The notes beneath the pieces were generated by a model that was not told the DNA's origin, searched no databases, and was given only the letters and a program-made list of their open reading frames with translations. This document shows positions 10,031 to 22,037 of a DNA stretch of 64,000 bases, in pieces. Each line of letters begins with the position of its first letter. The stretch's first letter is position 1. Origin of the DNA: Ananas comosus (taxonomy: Eukaryota > Streptophyta > Magnoliopsida > Poales > Bromeliaceae). Where the stretch lies: assembly GCF_001540865.1 (NCBI RefSeq), contig NC_033636.1:8095233-8159232 (forward strand). Reading direction: 5' to 3'. The position numbers were made by a program, and so were the translations under genes.

Positions 10031-13000
10031 ATGATCACGAGCGGCGGCGGCGGAGGTGGGGACGAGAGCGGCGGGGAGGAGGCGGAGAGGTCGTCGTCGG
10101 ACCTCCGGCGACCGTTCCTTCACACGGGGAGCTGGTACAAGATGAGCGGCGCGGCGGTGGCGGCGGCGGGGTCGGGGATGGGGTCGGCGCAGTCGAGCCT
10201 CATGGGGTCCTCCGCCATGGTGCTCCGCGACTCATCCGTCTCCGTCGTGCTCTGCACCCTCATCGTCGCCCTCGGCCCCATCCAGTTCGGCTTCACCGGG
10301 GGCTACTCCTCCCCCACCCAGGACGGCATCATCGCCGATCTCCACCTCTCCCTCTCCGAGGTTCGATCACCATTCCTGATCCCGGATTTTGAATGATTTG
10401 GATGTGATTCACGGTCTAATTATGCTGTTTCGGAAGGAATGTAGATGTCGACGAAGAGACAGCACGAGATATTATGAATTAATTATATACATTACTCGAA
10501 TGATGCAACAATTTAATCAAGTATAATTCAATTACCCGGAAAATAAGGTGATTATGTCAGATATTTTATTTTTTGTATTGTTATGCTGTTTATTTATATT
10601 TTTTTAAACCGAATTCTCCCTCTCTAGGGTCCCTTGCCACCATTTCCAACTCCCTGAACAGTTCCTTGTTTTAGATTTTTTTTTTTCGAATTTTTAAAGG
10701 AATTGTTTTCCTTTTTTTTTTAGGTCTAATTTTCTCCAGTTATTCACTTGTTTAGATGTTGACAAAGAAAAAGCACAAAAAATTAAGAATAATCTGTCTA
10801 TATTATTCAAACAATTCAAGTATTTTATTTCATTGGTTATTTGTCTCAATGTTTAAATTTCTTACTGTGACAACGCAAGAAAATGAGATAATTAATTAAA
10901 ATTGTTTTTAACTATTTTGCTGTGCGTTGATTTTTTTTTTTTTTACTTCTCTTGACATACCGAAAGCACAGGAAATTGATAATTAGCTGGATAACTATTC
11001 AAATAGTTCGAGAATTTGTCCAAATTTAGTTTACATCTTACTGTATAATATATACTCTTATTCATGATAGCTTTTGGGTTTTTAGCCCTTCTGAATCAAC
11101 AAACAGTTGATGTTTTTATTGTCTCTATAACTACTAATAACTATTTCACTCGGACCACAAGAAAAAATAAGGTAATTATATCAGATGTTTTAATTGTTAT
11201 TTTATATTATGTTTCCATAAAGGGCAAAGCGATCTGATTTTCCAATCTATATCAACGGATTGCTTTTTTGATCATGCTGAACAAACGCGGAATGAGATAT
11301 TTGTGATCACGCTCTTTTTCTTCCTTTTCTCTAATTGAACTCAAATGTTGGTTATTTGATTGGGTTTGGTTGCGGATTTATGTTTCAGTTTTCGATCTTT
11401 GGTTCTCTCTCCAATGTGGGTGCGATGGTTGGGGCCATTGCAAGTGGGCAGATGGCAGAGTATATCGGACGTAAAGGGGTAGAAACTCTCTTGCTATCTC
11501 GGCCAATTCTAAATCTAGCCACTGTAAAATAGATTTGATTTTTGATGTGTAATGAATGGAAATGGTACTTGTTTTGCAGTCATTGATGATTGCCTCCATT
11601 CCGAATATTATAGGTTGGCTTGCAATATCATTTGCACAAGTGGGTAATTTTTCAAGTTTATATCTTTATTTTTGCTTTCCACTCGTCTGTTTGGATGTCA
11701 TATTGATTTAGGTACATGGTAAATACAATTTTACCAGGATTCATCATTCTTGTATATGGGGAGGTTGCTGGAAGGATTTGGAGTTGGTATTATCTCCTAC
11801 ACGGTTGGCTAAGATTCCCTTCCCTGTTTAAAAAACCATTTAGAAATTCTTTTTGGCTACTCTTTGATTCTCTTGACCATGCTCTATTATATATATCTAG
11901 GTACCTGTATACATAGCAGAGATAGCTCCCCAGAACATGAGAGGAGCCCTCGGCGCTGTAAATCAGGTAGGTTCATTCTTCGCGATAGCAAATCCTTCCT
12001 CTTTTTCTTTTGTTCTCTAATAGTGATCATTACAAGTTTTTTTTTTTTTTTTTCCGATCCACTGTTTTCAGCTGTCTATTACAATTGGCGTTTTACTGGC
12101 TTACCTACTCGGTATGTTTGTCCCATGGAGACTGCTTGCTGTGATAGGTGAAGTACCTAATTCTTTTGGTATCTTGAGTTGGGATTGGTGATATTTTGGT
12201 GATTTATAAGCTGCTTTGACTTTAAAGAAAATTTGCAAGTGGATGCGTACTCTCATTGGGAATGAGACAAAATTAGTTACTTATACAGTCAAGCTTGTTC
12301 CTTTTTCATTATCATGCCAAGTAAAAGCGAACTGTTCTCTTGATGCTTGATTAACTGTTCAATGATCTCTGACCTACCATTAATTACAGGCACTTTACCC
12401 TGCATAATCCTTGTACCTGGTTTATTCTTTATTCCTGAGTCTCCAAGGTGGCTGGTAAGAGTCATGGTATATTTGCTTGTTGAACAAAAGAGCTGGAACC
12501 TACTAAAACCCTTCTTCCCCACTATATCTAGGCAAAGATGGGGTTGATGGAAGATTTTGAGACTTCGTTACAAGTTTTGAGGGGATTTGACACTGACATT
12601 TCTCTGGAAATTAATGATATCAAGGTTGGTATTGTCCTTCTTTTCTGAATGTTTATAAATCATTTTCATCACATTAGCTAGCTAGTCACTGGATCACTAG
12701 GAGCTTATGTGCCAGGTGATGTGTTCTAACCAAATGTGTCAAACTTACTTATTTGATGGCCTGCTTTTTGGCAGAGAGCAGTAGCATCAGCAAATAAAAG
12801 GACAACACTCCATTTGTCGCATCTAAACCAGAAAAGATACCGCACTCCACTTTTGGTAAGTTGATTTCTGTCATTTCTTCAGTTATATTATAACTGGCCA
12901 GTAGTTTAGCATGTGAGTATTAATGCCTTGTGCTATAATGTTACAGCTCGGGATCGGCCTGCTTGTGCTGCAGCAGCTAAGTGGAATCAATGGTATCGTA

Positions 13001-15018
13001 TTTTATGCTGGCAACATTTTTAAATCTGCCGGTAAGTTAATCCAGTATTTGGTTTTCTTATTGCTTCACTCTTGCACCGCAGTAAATAACAATTTGTTCA
13101 ATATATATTAGTTTAGTGCCTTGATTGTATTAATGTTAGTTTTAATATTTTATTTGCCCATTATTCTTGATTTTGTTTTGTTTATTAATGCTTGTTGATT
13201 TTCTAATTAAACGCTACTTTTTTAGCAGAACTTCCTCTTTCATCTGCGTATTGTTGCTCATTATGAGGTGTGGTTTTGATAACTCTTAAGATGATAGAGA
13301 TTATTGTCTTATTAGTCTTCTATGCATCTCTAAGAGTATAAAATATCGATGCAATACCCTCTTGCTAATATCATTAACCATTATATTAGTTACAACAGGG
13401 TGTTTACAGAACTCAAGCAACATTGATCCAGTTAACACCTAAATAAAATATTAAAGAAAATTGACTGGTCTAATTATAAGCTGGCTAAATTATGCTACGC
13501 TTCCATGTTGTTGTCACAAGTTGATCGTGGTATTTCTCTGCCATGAACTCTCAGTGTCTTTTTTTTTTTTTTTTAGACATGAACTGCCATGAACTCTCAG
13601 TGTCTTGATTTTCAATTGCTTCATTTGTGTCCTATACTAGCAGATCATGCCTCGCACTAGCTTATATGCAGTGTAAGTGGTTACAAATGTGTGCAAGTTC
13701 GCATACTACTATCTTTAGGAGTTTGTGTGCGCTCACAAACAGGAAACTACTTCTAGCGGTTTTTAGCAATCGGTTTTAATAATCAAATCATCTGATGCGA
13801 AGCTGTTAATACTTAAGTTTCCAATAGATATGCTTTTAATTTTCTTTCCCTTCTTTGTAGTTACATTTTGAAATAACTACCGAGGCTGGTGCTTTTATCT
13901 TTTGATATCTTATTGCTGGCTTCCATCTTTCCATTTCACATGCCATTTTGCAAATTATTTTCCCATATCATCCTACTCATCCTTCTAGCTTACCTTGTTG
14001 CTGTTGGTAACTGAAGCAATATAAGAGTGTAAAAGTTTCTCCAGTTTGATTCTGTTATATTTTCCTACTTTGAACAGGACTAACAGATAGTAACTTAGCC
14101 ACATGTGGTCTTGGGGCTATTCAGGTAACAATCTTGTTTCTTGACTGGGAACTGGGACATAAAATATCTTTCATCTTGTATTTTGATGTGTCTAATTTAC
14201 TTATTGAACATATACATTCAGGTTCTCGCCACTGCAGTCACAACCTGGTTTCTTGACAAAGCTGGTCGACGAATTCTCCTTATTGTATGTTGTAGCAGAA
14301 ACCTTTTCTTCTCTAAGCAGCTTGTATTCAACTATTTGTGAAAGTTTACATTACTTGGTTTCAGATTTCTACTGCGGGAATGACCATCAGTCTGTTTTTT
14401 GTTTCTGCTGCATTTTTCCTGGAGGTAGGTATTGTCATAGGCTGCTTAAAATGACATCTCTTAATTCAAGATTATTGGGCGTGACTTACCCTTTGATAAT
14501 TCATCATCTTCTTGACTTAACTGAATGTTTTCCTTTGCTCTCTTTTATTCTGTTATAACCAGGATATTTTTTCTGAAGATTCTCACATTCATCATGTACT
14601 GAGTATCCTCTCATTGGTTGGACTTGTGGTATGTTTTTCATTTGAAATGCTGTTTGCTTGCAGATATTTTCTAAGCTACTTATCTCCTTTGATTATTTGA
14701 GCTCTTTCTTTTTATTTCAAAACTTATTCAGGCTAATATAGTTGCATTTTCATTTGGGTTGGGAGCCATTCCATGGATCATAATGTCTGAGGTATGGTAC
14801 TTAGTCTTGTTACTATTGTATTTAATAACTAGATAGGAACAGATTTGACCTTAAAGAGACAACTTGACGCATGTCATGTGTTTACCTTGTAGAAGCAAGT
14901 TCTCTTTTCATGTCCTATGAATGCACCTTTTAAATATGATGTATTTTGGTTATAAATTAATATAAGAATTCCTTTGCATGTTATGCTCGTAAGGAGATAC
15001 TTTGATACGCCTGTACTG

Positions 15019-15071
<53 letters not shown>

Positions 15072-16467
15072 TTTGGCTGTTTGATCTCAGTATATCTATG
15101 ATATGAACCAATGGATACTTCTTTTGTTTTTCTTGTTTGACATAGCAAAAAATAACAAAAGCAGGTGCTAGACATATTTGTTAGTTCACCTATTGGACAC
15201 TTTTAGATAAGTGAATTATGATTTTTTGGCAATTCTATTAATGGTTGGTATTGTAGAGGTGGTCAATTTGAAGATAGATGTATATGCTTGAATCATATTT
15301 CGGTGGTCCTTTTGGTTGTTAGTTTCCTCTGGTGATCAATATTTTATGGTTCAAATTTAGAGTATATGTTTACTATTGTAGCCTGTTTGGAGGATGCCTC
15401 AAAATTAAGGTCGCAGCAGTGAGTTATAGTGAAAATAATTGTGATCTGTGGATGCTGTTACATTTCTGTTCATTATTCTTGTATATGCTTCTCTATGTTT
15501 TCGCAAAAAAAAAAGTCTATGTAAATGATATCTCTATTTTCTGTGTGACATAACAAATATTCCTTCTTGGCTATGCTGACATGCATTCTTTTGATATTGA
15601 TCAACAAGGTGAATTATGATGATTCTTCATTTTGCATATTTTGTATTCGTGTTGTTTTAGATATATTTTTCAACTGATCTTTAGGGTGAATGAATCAGAA
15701 GTGTAGCTAGAATAGGAAAAATTATTGAACTTTTAGCTAACAGTTATATTATACCCTTTAATATTAGCCTTGATGAAATTGACGTAACTGGATCTTTGGC
15801 TCCTTTTAAGAGATCCCTGTGTTGAATTTTAACCAAAACACATTTTGACCATTTTTATAGATTGTATTGCTATTATTAGACAAGCAGGGCACAAGATCAT
15901 ATTGATTTTCAACCAAACTCATTACTTTGTGTACCTAAGTTGCCGCATACTTTGTTCAGCTTCGCCAATTTGAGAAGCGATTTCTGCTATCAGAAAGAGT
16001 GCATTATATCACCAATAAATATTCCTCCCATGCATCAAAAGATAAATATTGCGCCTACTTTAGCTTTCTATGGTAGCAAATTTGTTTCGCTGTCTTTTTC
16101 CTTCATCCTTAGACATAATCTCGATGTCAACAGTATTTAGGCTGATCATGTATGATGCCTTTTCAGATACTTCCTGTTAATATCAAGAGCCTTGCTGGTA
16201 GCGTCGCAACCCTTGCCAACTGGCTCACATCATTTATAGTTACAATGACCGCAAACTTGTTGCTAAACTGGAGCAATGGAGGTCTCTCTCTCTCCCTCCC
16301 TGTAGAAGTTTGTGCGAAGCTTGATCCCATTAAATCTATACCTTTCTTTTGCAGGAACCTTCACCATCTACGCGATCGTTAGCGCCTTCACTCTAGTGTT
16401 TGTTATACTTTGGGTGCCCGAAACCAAGGGAAAAACACTTGAGGACATACAGTGGTCTTTCAGATGA
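10031..16467 (+). CDS. Sugar transporter, ERD6-like 6 type (17 exons)
   Basis: This is a 12-helix MFS monosaccharide transporter. The closest family member I recall is Arabidopsis ERDL6, which exports glucose from the vacuole. Exons: 10031-10360, 11389-11478, 11580-11639, 11738-11803, 11901-11966, 12072-12147, 12390-12454, 12532-12624, 12775-12855, 12947-13031, 14078-14124, 14222-14284, 14365-14424, 14563-14628, 14732-14791, 16167-16281, 16355-16467. All introns are GT-AG, the phases join cleanly, and the product is 511 residues. Visible motifs are an N-terminal [15 protein letters not shown] (acidic/dileucine-like, seen in tonoplast members), GRKG at 137-140, PESPRW at 245-250, QQLSGING from 318, DKAGRR at 365-370 and PETKG at 496-500. 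The Gly/Ala-rich N-terminus is longer than in Arabidopsis. The start at 10031 is the first ATG in the leader; M38, just before the SGAAV stretch, is an alternative. The model looks intact. Confidence 0.92.
10361..11388 (+). other. Intron 1 of the ERD6-like gene
   Basis: This 1,028-bp intron begins GTTCGA and ends TTTCAG and is AT-rich throughout. I see no nested gene or clear transposon in it. Confidence 0.8.
13032..14077 (+). other. Intron 10 of the ERD6-like gene
   Basis: This AT-rich intron is bounded by GTAAGT and AACAG. A 20-bp sequence (GCCATGAACTCTCAGTGTCT) occurs twice, near 13541 and 13587, around a T run. There is no nested gene. Confidence 0.8.
14792..16166 (+). other. Intron 15 of the ERD6-like gene
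   Basis: This is the largest intron, bounded by GTATGG and TTTCAG. It holds a perfect TA dinucleotide tract at about 15023-15069. No coding content is supported. Confidence 0.8.
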
Positions 16468-17292
16468 GCAGTTTAATTGCCCCATCGACAATCCTCTGCC
16501 GAAAATAGCAAATCATTTTCAATTAACTATTCACACCAATTTCATCAAGCAGAAATGATGAGTACACAAAGCATCAGATTTTCGCATTTATGGGGTTTGT
16601 CGAGTCACTCCGCGGCATCGAATCACCCCTGAATTTGTTACATTTTTTTTTTTTATTTTTGGGTATTTTAGTCAGCCTGATTTCATTAGCTGGTCAAAGA
16701 ACAGATTTCATTGTTCTTTTTTCTTCTTTTTTTTTTTTTTTTTGAAAAAGAGAGCTTTTATACGATTAGACAAATAAACATGTAAACCAGACCCCAAATT
16801 TAGACATAAATAACAGATTTGTGAGTTTTGTATTCTTGGGAATCTTTGCTGTGTGTTTTGCCTGTTCTGAGCAAGGGGGTCTATTTCTTTGTGCAATGAT
16901 GTGTAGTAATTGTATAAGAGAATTAAAGAAACAATATTTTACCCTGGTAATATGGCGTTCAAATCCAATCGGAAATTTCTGGTGCCTTTCTTGTTAATTT
17001 CGTTACGAGGTATATTTATTTTCGTTTTTGTATACATATGTTAACATGTTTCTCAGATTGTAGCAGTTTTAAAAGTAATATAGAAGTTGAAATTCATGTA
17101 GTGGAAACTAGAGATCGATAATGTGTATGACAAATTGGCGACGTGAACACTTTCTTTCATTCATCAAGACGCATTCAATTTCATATAACGATATTCTCAT
17201 TACAAATCATTTGGTAAGATTGAGTGGGAAATTCCCCCATAAAATTTTCTTCTTTTTTTTTTTCCAACAATTTTGATGGAAGCCATAATCTA

Positions 17293-17330
<38 letters not shown>

Positions 17331-17332
17331 TA
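16468..17332. other. 3' flank of the ERD6-like gene
   Basis: This is probably 3' UTR and then AT-rich spacer, with T runs at 16641-16655 and 16723-16743. An AT tract at about 17300-17326 leads into a foldback-type palindrome. No gene is seen. Confidence 0.5.
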
Positions 17333-17455
17333 GAGCTCCTGTGCTTTTAAAAGCACAGGAGCTCTTGTGCTTGGGACTTTTTCACCATTGGATCGGCTTC
17401 GCCTCGAGATCCGCGCGTAGTTATTGGGTGGAACTAGACGGCAAGGCAAATAAGC
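17333..17455. mobile_element. Left end of a foldback-family element
   Basis: A perfect 32-bp palindrome (17333-17364) is built from GAGCTCCTGTGCTTTT and its complement. The following GGACTTTTTCACCATTGGAT...CGAGATC segment matches the inner part of the element at 42300. I cannot find a matching right end. The sequence after 17455 turns into CT-rich, GC-rich DNA up to an N at 17771, so the other end may be lost at the assembly join. Confidence 0.6.
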
Positions 17456-18261
17456 GGCGTTACTCTCTCTCTTCTCTCTCTTCTCTCTCTACACGTGAAC
17501 CCCCTCTCTCTTTTCCCTCTGGCAACCCACCTTCTCTCTCTTTTTCTTTCTCTGACAACCCCCCTCTTTCTCTCCCTCTCTCTCTCTGGTTCCCCCACCA
17601 GATCTATTCTTTTCTTTTTTTTCTCCCTCCATCTCTCTTCCTCTTTCCCCTTCTCTACGGTGGTGGTCTCTATCCCCTATCCGACGCTCCGACGACGCCA
17701 CGACAGTAAGTCGTGCGCACCTCCGCGCCGACGCCTTTCGGGCCGCGGCGCTACAGATTTGATCCCGGACNGTAACAAAATATTCACTTTGAATTTTGAG
17801 TGACATTCAAAAGTTTTAATTTTTCTACATGCCCTTACATGATTTTTCGGATAACTACTATTGTTAATTCTTTTAATTTGATTTCATTGTATTTTGTTCT
17901 CCTGGAACTTTCGCTTTTATTTTAAAGAAGTTATAAAATAATCTCGTTAAATAGCAGAATATTTTCTTACGTACATTGTATCTTTAAGATTATAAAGGGT
18001 CTCATAAAATGTCGAAATAACAATGAAATCAAATTAAAAGTAGGTTAGATAGTAAGATAGTAATAACTAATTAATAGGAGTGTGAACGCATCATACAATA
18101 TCACTTTAAAGGCATATAATTAAGTGAAAAAGAGAAAAGCCCAGGTATAGCTAGGCTACAACTTAATTCATTAATTGATGAGGGGATTATATCTAATCTA
18201 AGTAATTAAACAAGCTCATTAATCAACAACAACATCATCATGCGTTACATCATTTTTCGTT
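17456..18261. other. CT-rich and GC-rich island, then AT-rich spacer
   Basis: From 17456 to 17700 the sequence is CT-rich, and from 17680 to 17770 it is GC-rich with CGACGCTCCGACGACGCC. It looks like a gene leader and ends at the N (17771). From 17772 it is AT-rich, and the part nearest 18261 is presumably the 3' UTR of the GATA gene. No complete frame or domain is seen. Confidence 0.45.
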
Positions 18262-19570
18262 CTAATTATACTGGAAGAGACTAGGCCAGTCCCGGACGTG
18301 GAACTGCGGCGCCTGTGCCGCGGCGGCGGCAGCGTTGAGCCGCCACGAGTCGGCCCCATCGTCGCCGTACATCGCGATCGACACCGCGCCCTTTGACGCC
18401 GCCGCTGCCGCCCCGTAGCAACCCCATTGCTGCTGCAGCGGCGGCGGCGGTGGCGGCGGCACCGCCGACGATGTCGCGGCGCGCCTCTCTTCCTTCTTGT
18501 AGCGGATCCCACACGCGTTACACAGCGACTGCAAAGGATCAAGTGTTTTATGTTTTACATTAGCGACTTTAAAGAAAGGGAAAGTACTGTAAACGAAGTA
18601 TTATAGTTTGTGAATTACTGCTGTGTATATATACTCGGAGAAATTATCGTTTTAGTTATAATTAATATAATTGGATAGGCTGATAGATGAACTTTTTCAT
18701 TCTTGTCATTGCTAACTAATTACTTGCCATGCAAACATTCTGTATACAAAAAGCAACTTCAAAACTCTCATTTTTTACCGAATAAGTTATCATTAAATAA
18801 ATTATTTTGACTCTCACACAGACGAGCACTTGTGACTTTTTCTGGAGGTGTAAAATTGCCAAACCACAATAAAAGATCATATCCAGTGTAAGAAGAGCCC
18901 GAAAAACTCCGTTTGGCTCGGGTATAAGCAATAACTGTCTATTGCAGAAATAGGTACAAAGTTTATCCTACAAGTACTAATCTTATCGCTCTCTTTTTCT
19001 TTTTTTTTTCTTTAACATACGACTAAAGATGGGTCTGTAAACTTTAGTAACTCTTGGATGAGCGATTGTAGAGATTATAAAATAATACATTTGCGCACGC
19101 ACCTTGGGCCCCCGTGGGCCGTTCCGCCACAGGGGAGTCGAGGTGGTGTCGCAGTTCGCGCACCTGCGCGGCGCGTCCCCACCGTTCCCTTTCGAAAACC
19201 CGCCGCTGCCACCGCCGCCGCCACAGCACTGTTGCTTATTGGGCCGGCCCATTACGTCCCATTGTAAGCTCGACGGGGGCTGGGCCGGGCCGGGCCCACC
19301 AAAGCCCGGGCCCGCGCCAGCGTGGCGCGTCGAGGGCGTCCCCAGCGACAGGGTGCAGTCCACGTAGGACGACAATCCCTCTCCCTCGCCACCACTACTA
19401 GAACCAGTACTATTACTAGTAGTAGGAGGAGCGTAGGAGGGGAAGAGATTGCTAATGGAGAACGACGACGACGAGGATGACGTGGCGCCTCCTCCACCTC
19501 CGCACGTGCCGCCGAGGAGCCCGCACGTGCTCCTCGGGCGCCCGCACTCGTGTAGCATCGATCCTACCAT
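18262..19570 (-). CDS. GATA factor, HANABA TARANU group
   Basis: This is a 244-residue zinc-finger transcription factor. Exon 1 is 19570-19103 (156 codons) and exon 2 is 18528-18262, joined in phase 0 across a 574-bp GT-AG intron that splits the finger. The single C-X2-C-X18-C-X2-C GATA finger uses C137, C140, C159 and C162 and includes TSTPLWRNGPRGPK. The N-terminal motif VDCTLSLGTPSTR (70-82) and the C-terminal SWRLN (217-221) identify the HAN subgroup: Arabidopsis HAN, rice NECK LEAF1, maize TASSEL SHEATH1. These nuclear proteins set organ boundaries and repress bracts. Gly, Ser, Pro and Ala runs fill the linkers. The start at M1 (19570) is chosen because the upstream in-frame ATG (19939) would translate simple repeats. 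M5 is a possible alternative start. Confidence 0.93.
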
Positions 19571-20113
19571 GCACGGGCGTTTTAGAAGAGTGGTGGTTTG
19601 CTTTTGTTTTCGAAGGAGTAGGGTGATAATATATGTGTATATATAATGTGGGAGGGGGTGGGTGGTGTGGTGTGGTGTGGGGAATGGAGAAGTCGAGGAG
19701 ATCGATCGGGATTTGTTTGTTTGTTTGTTTGTTTGTTTGTTTGCTTGCTTGTTTGTTTGTTTTTGCTTAGGCTTGGTACGTAGTAGAGATCGAGAGGTGG
19801 GGAATATATGTATTAAACCAACTTTGGGAAATGGAGAAAAATAATAATAATAATAATAACAATTAATGGGTGGAAGTAGTAAGAAGCCGCAGCAATTAAC
19901 AAATGCGAAAAATAGAAAGATATCCAAGAGACTTGTCACTCCTCACTGGTCGTAGTAATAGTGGTAGTAGTAGTACTACTACTGCTACTACAGCATTGTT
20001 GTGTTTGAGTGACAGGTGATGAGTTAGGAGGAGCCAGGAGAGAGAAATTAAGAATGCTCCTTAGGGATGGGTGATGTATAGAAGAGCTCCAACACCTCTT
20101 TCTCTCTCTAACC

Positions 20114-20148
<35 letters not shown>

Positions 20149-20530
20149 ACACACACACACACACACACACACACTATATCTCGTATGAGGAAGGGCACCA
20201 AGTTGTTGGGTGGAGCTAAGGGGTGTGGGGGAAATGCACTGGTTCTTATACAACAACGACGTGTGATGAGGAGGGTGTACTACATAATAACACAAGACGA
20301 GGAGAGAGAGAGAGAGAGAGATGGGAGAGAGAGAGAGAGGTGGCGCAGGAAACAAAGTGGGTCAGAGGTAGAGAGAAAGGGAGAACAGAGGAAGAAGAGA
20401 AGGGGTTGGTCATGGTCATGGTCATATGGGGCGGTCAAAAGAGGCCACGTGACATGAGGAACGGTCTCCCATAATAATCGATCGATCATCTCTCACACAC
20501 TTCTTATTACTTCCCCGATCACGAGGGGGC

Positions 20531-20574
<44 letters not shown>

Positions 20575-20650
20575 CATGATCAGTAAAGAGGAGAGAGAGA
20601 GAGGAGGGAGAGACACGAGGCGAAACCCGACACGCGAGCCCGAATCCGAA
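19571..20650 (-). promoter_or_regulatory. 5' region of the HAN-like gene, simple-repeat rich
   Basis: This is the leader and promoter side of the GATA gene. It holds a GTTT tetranucleotide tract (about 19709-19760), an ATA tract (19840-19858), GTA/CTA triplets (19963-19990), CT and AC tracts (20119-20174) and GA tracts (20300-20340 and 20534-20572). Such purine/pyrimidine tracts are common in plant leaders. I cannot place a transcription start. Confidence 0.45.
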
Positions 20651-21369
20651 CAAAGCCTACCCGGTCCGTAACGTCACAAAATAGGAGGACGGTACGTACG
20701 TGGCAAGCTCGATTTATAAGAGAACCCATCGTACGTACGTGGCCTCATTAGCTTGAAATTGCCATGTCACAAAGAAAAAACAACAAAAAAAAAAGAAAAA
20801 ATCTCTCTTTCGTACGACATTTTTTGTTTTCATCTAACGATTATAACGTAACATATTGTACTAACTCCATAATATTATATGAATTGATTAGACGATAGTC
20901 CAATTACAGATATAAATTATCAATTATATTATTTTATTATTATTTTATTTATTTTTAATTGTGCCGTTTTCGATAACTTGAGTTTTGATTGTATTTTTAT
21001 TACGACGAAATAAATAATAAAATTAACCGTTTACAGCCCGACTTCATTTAGCTCCATTTTCAGAGTTCCACCTAAGCAAGCGGACCCCTATTAGTGCATG
21101 TTAAGCCTCACACGTGCCAAACACAGTTTGATCACGTGATTACCTTAGTTGGAGTAGTAACTGGTAAGAAAAAGAAAAGGAAAAGAAAAAAAAAAAAAGG
21201 CAAAAACAAAGAAAAAAAGAAAAAGTAGAATATCTAGGAATTATTTGCATGGGTTGTCCTGTGTACGCCATGATTATTAACAACGCTTCCAAAAGGCCGA
21301 GCCAAATCATCGGTTCAAAGCCCCATGTCTCAGATAAGTAGATCGCGTCTTTTTACACAATCAAAATAT

Positions 21370-21425
<56 letters not shown>

Positions 21426-21837
21426 GGGGGGCGGAACTTTTGCATGAGCGCGGTGCGTAAGTACATCTATCTGTGTCTCATGCACCATATATATACTTTT
21501 AAAATAGAATTTTAACTATTAAATGTGTTTCACAATATAATTTATAGATATTATTTCCATGAACACTACATTTGTGGCTCCCTACTTTTCATGAAGTTAT
21601 CTATTCTAAGACTACTCTAGTCATAACACATTTAATCCTTTTAATCTCTTGTGCCTAGCCACCGTCTAATATATAATAGCTAAATTAAAAGTTTTAGTCT
21701 TATTATACTTTATATATAGAACTATATGAGGTCTCCTAATTTTTTACATCCGTCCTTGAAATGTTCTTTATCGAATCAGAGTGTGTGTGGAGTTGAATTA
21801 ATTGAATAGAAGGAAATTATATATATATATATATATA
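20651..21837. other. Intergenic with GA microsatellite
   Basis: There are ACGT-type words near 20692-20740 (GTACGTACGTGG twice) and an AG dinucleotide tract at 21372-21419 followed by G-rich sequence. The rest is AT-rich with no gene. Confidence 0.5.
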
Positions 21838-22037
21838 GGATGCTATCGATAGCATGAAGGATTTGGTGCTATCAAATTTTCTACCGTTTGATTTACCTCT
21901 TTTATCATTTTCATCTGTTTGGTTATATTGTTCAACCAACCACCCACTCAATCCTAGGGAGTTCAAATCATCCTAACCGTACATCTTTTAATCCAAATAC
22001 AGAAAACTTAATAGCACCAAGTCATTGATGCTATTAA
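21838..22037. mobile_element. Foldback-type element, about 200 bp
   Basis: The left end, GATGCTATCGATAGCATGAA followed by TTGGTGCTATCAA, pairs imperfectly with the right end (TTAATAGCACCAAGTC, then GATGCTATTAAG). As in its relatives, each terminus holds a palindromic word (here GATGCTATCGATAGCAT). The left side abuts a TA tract, so the TSD is unreadable. Confidence 0.55.

Noticed and set aside
19571..19939. Upstream in-frame ATG extending the HAN-like protein by 123 residues
   Set aside because: The extension translates microsatellites (repeated NKQT and Tyr runs) and has no counterpart in the family.
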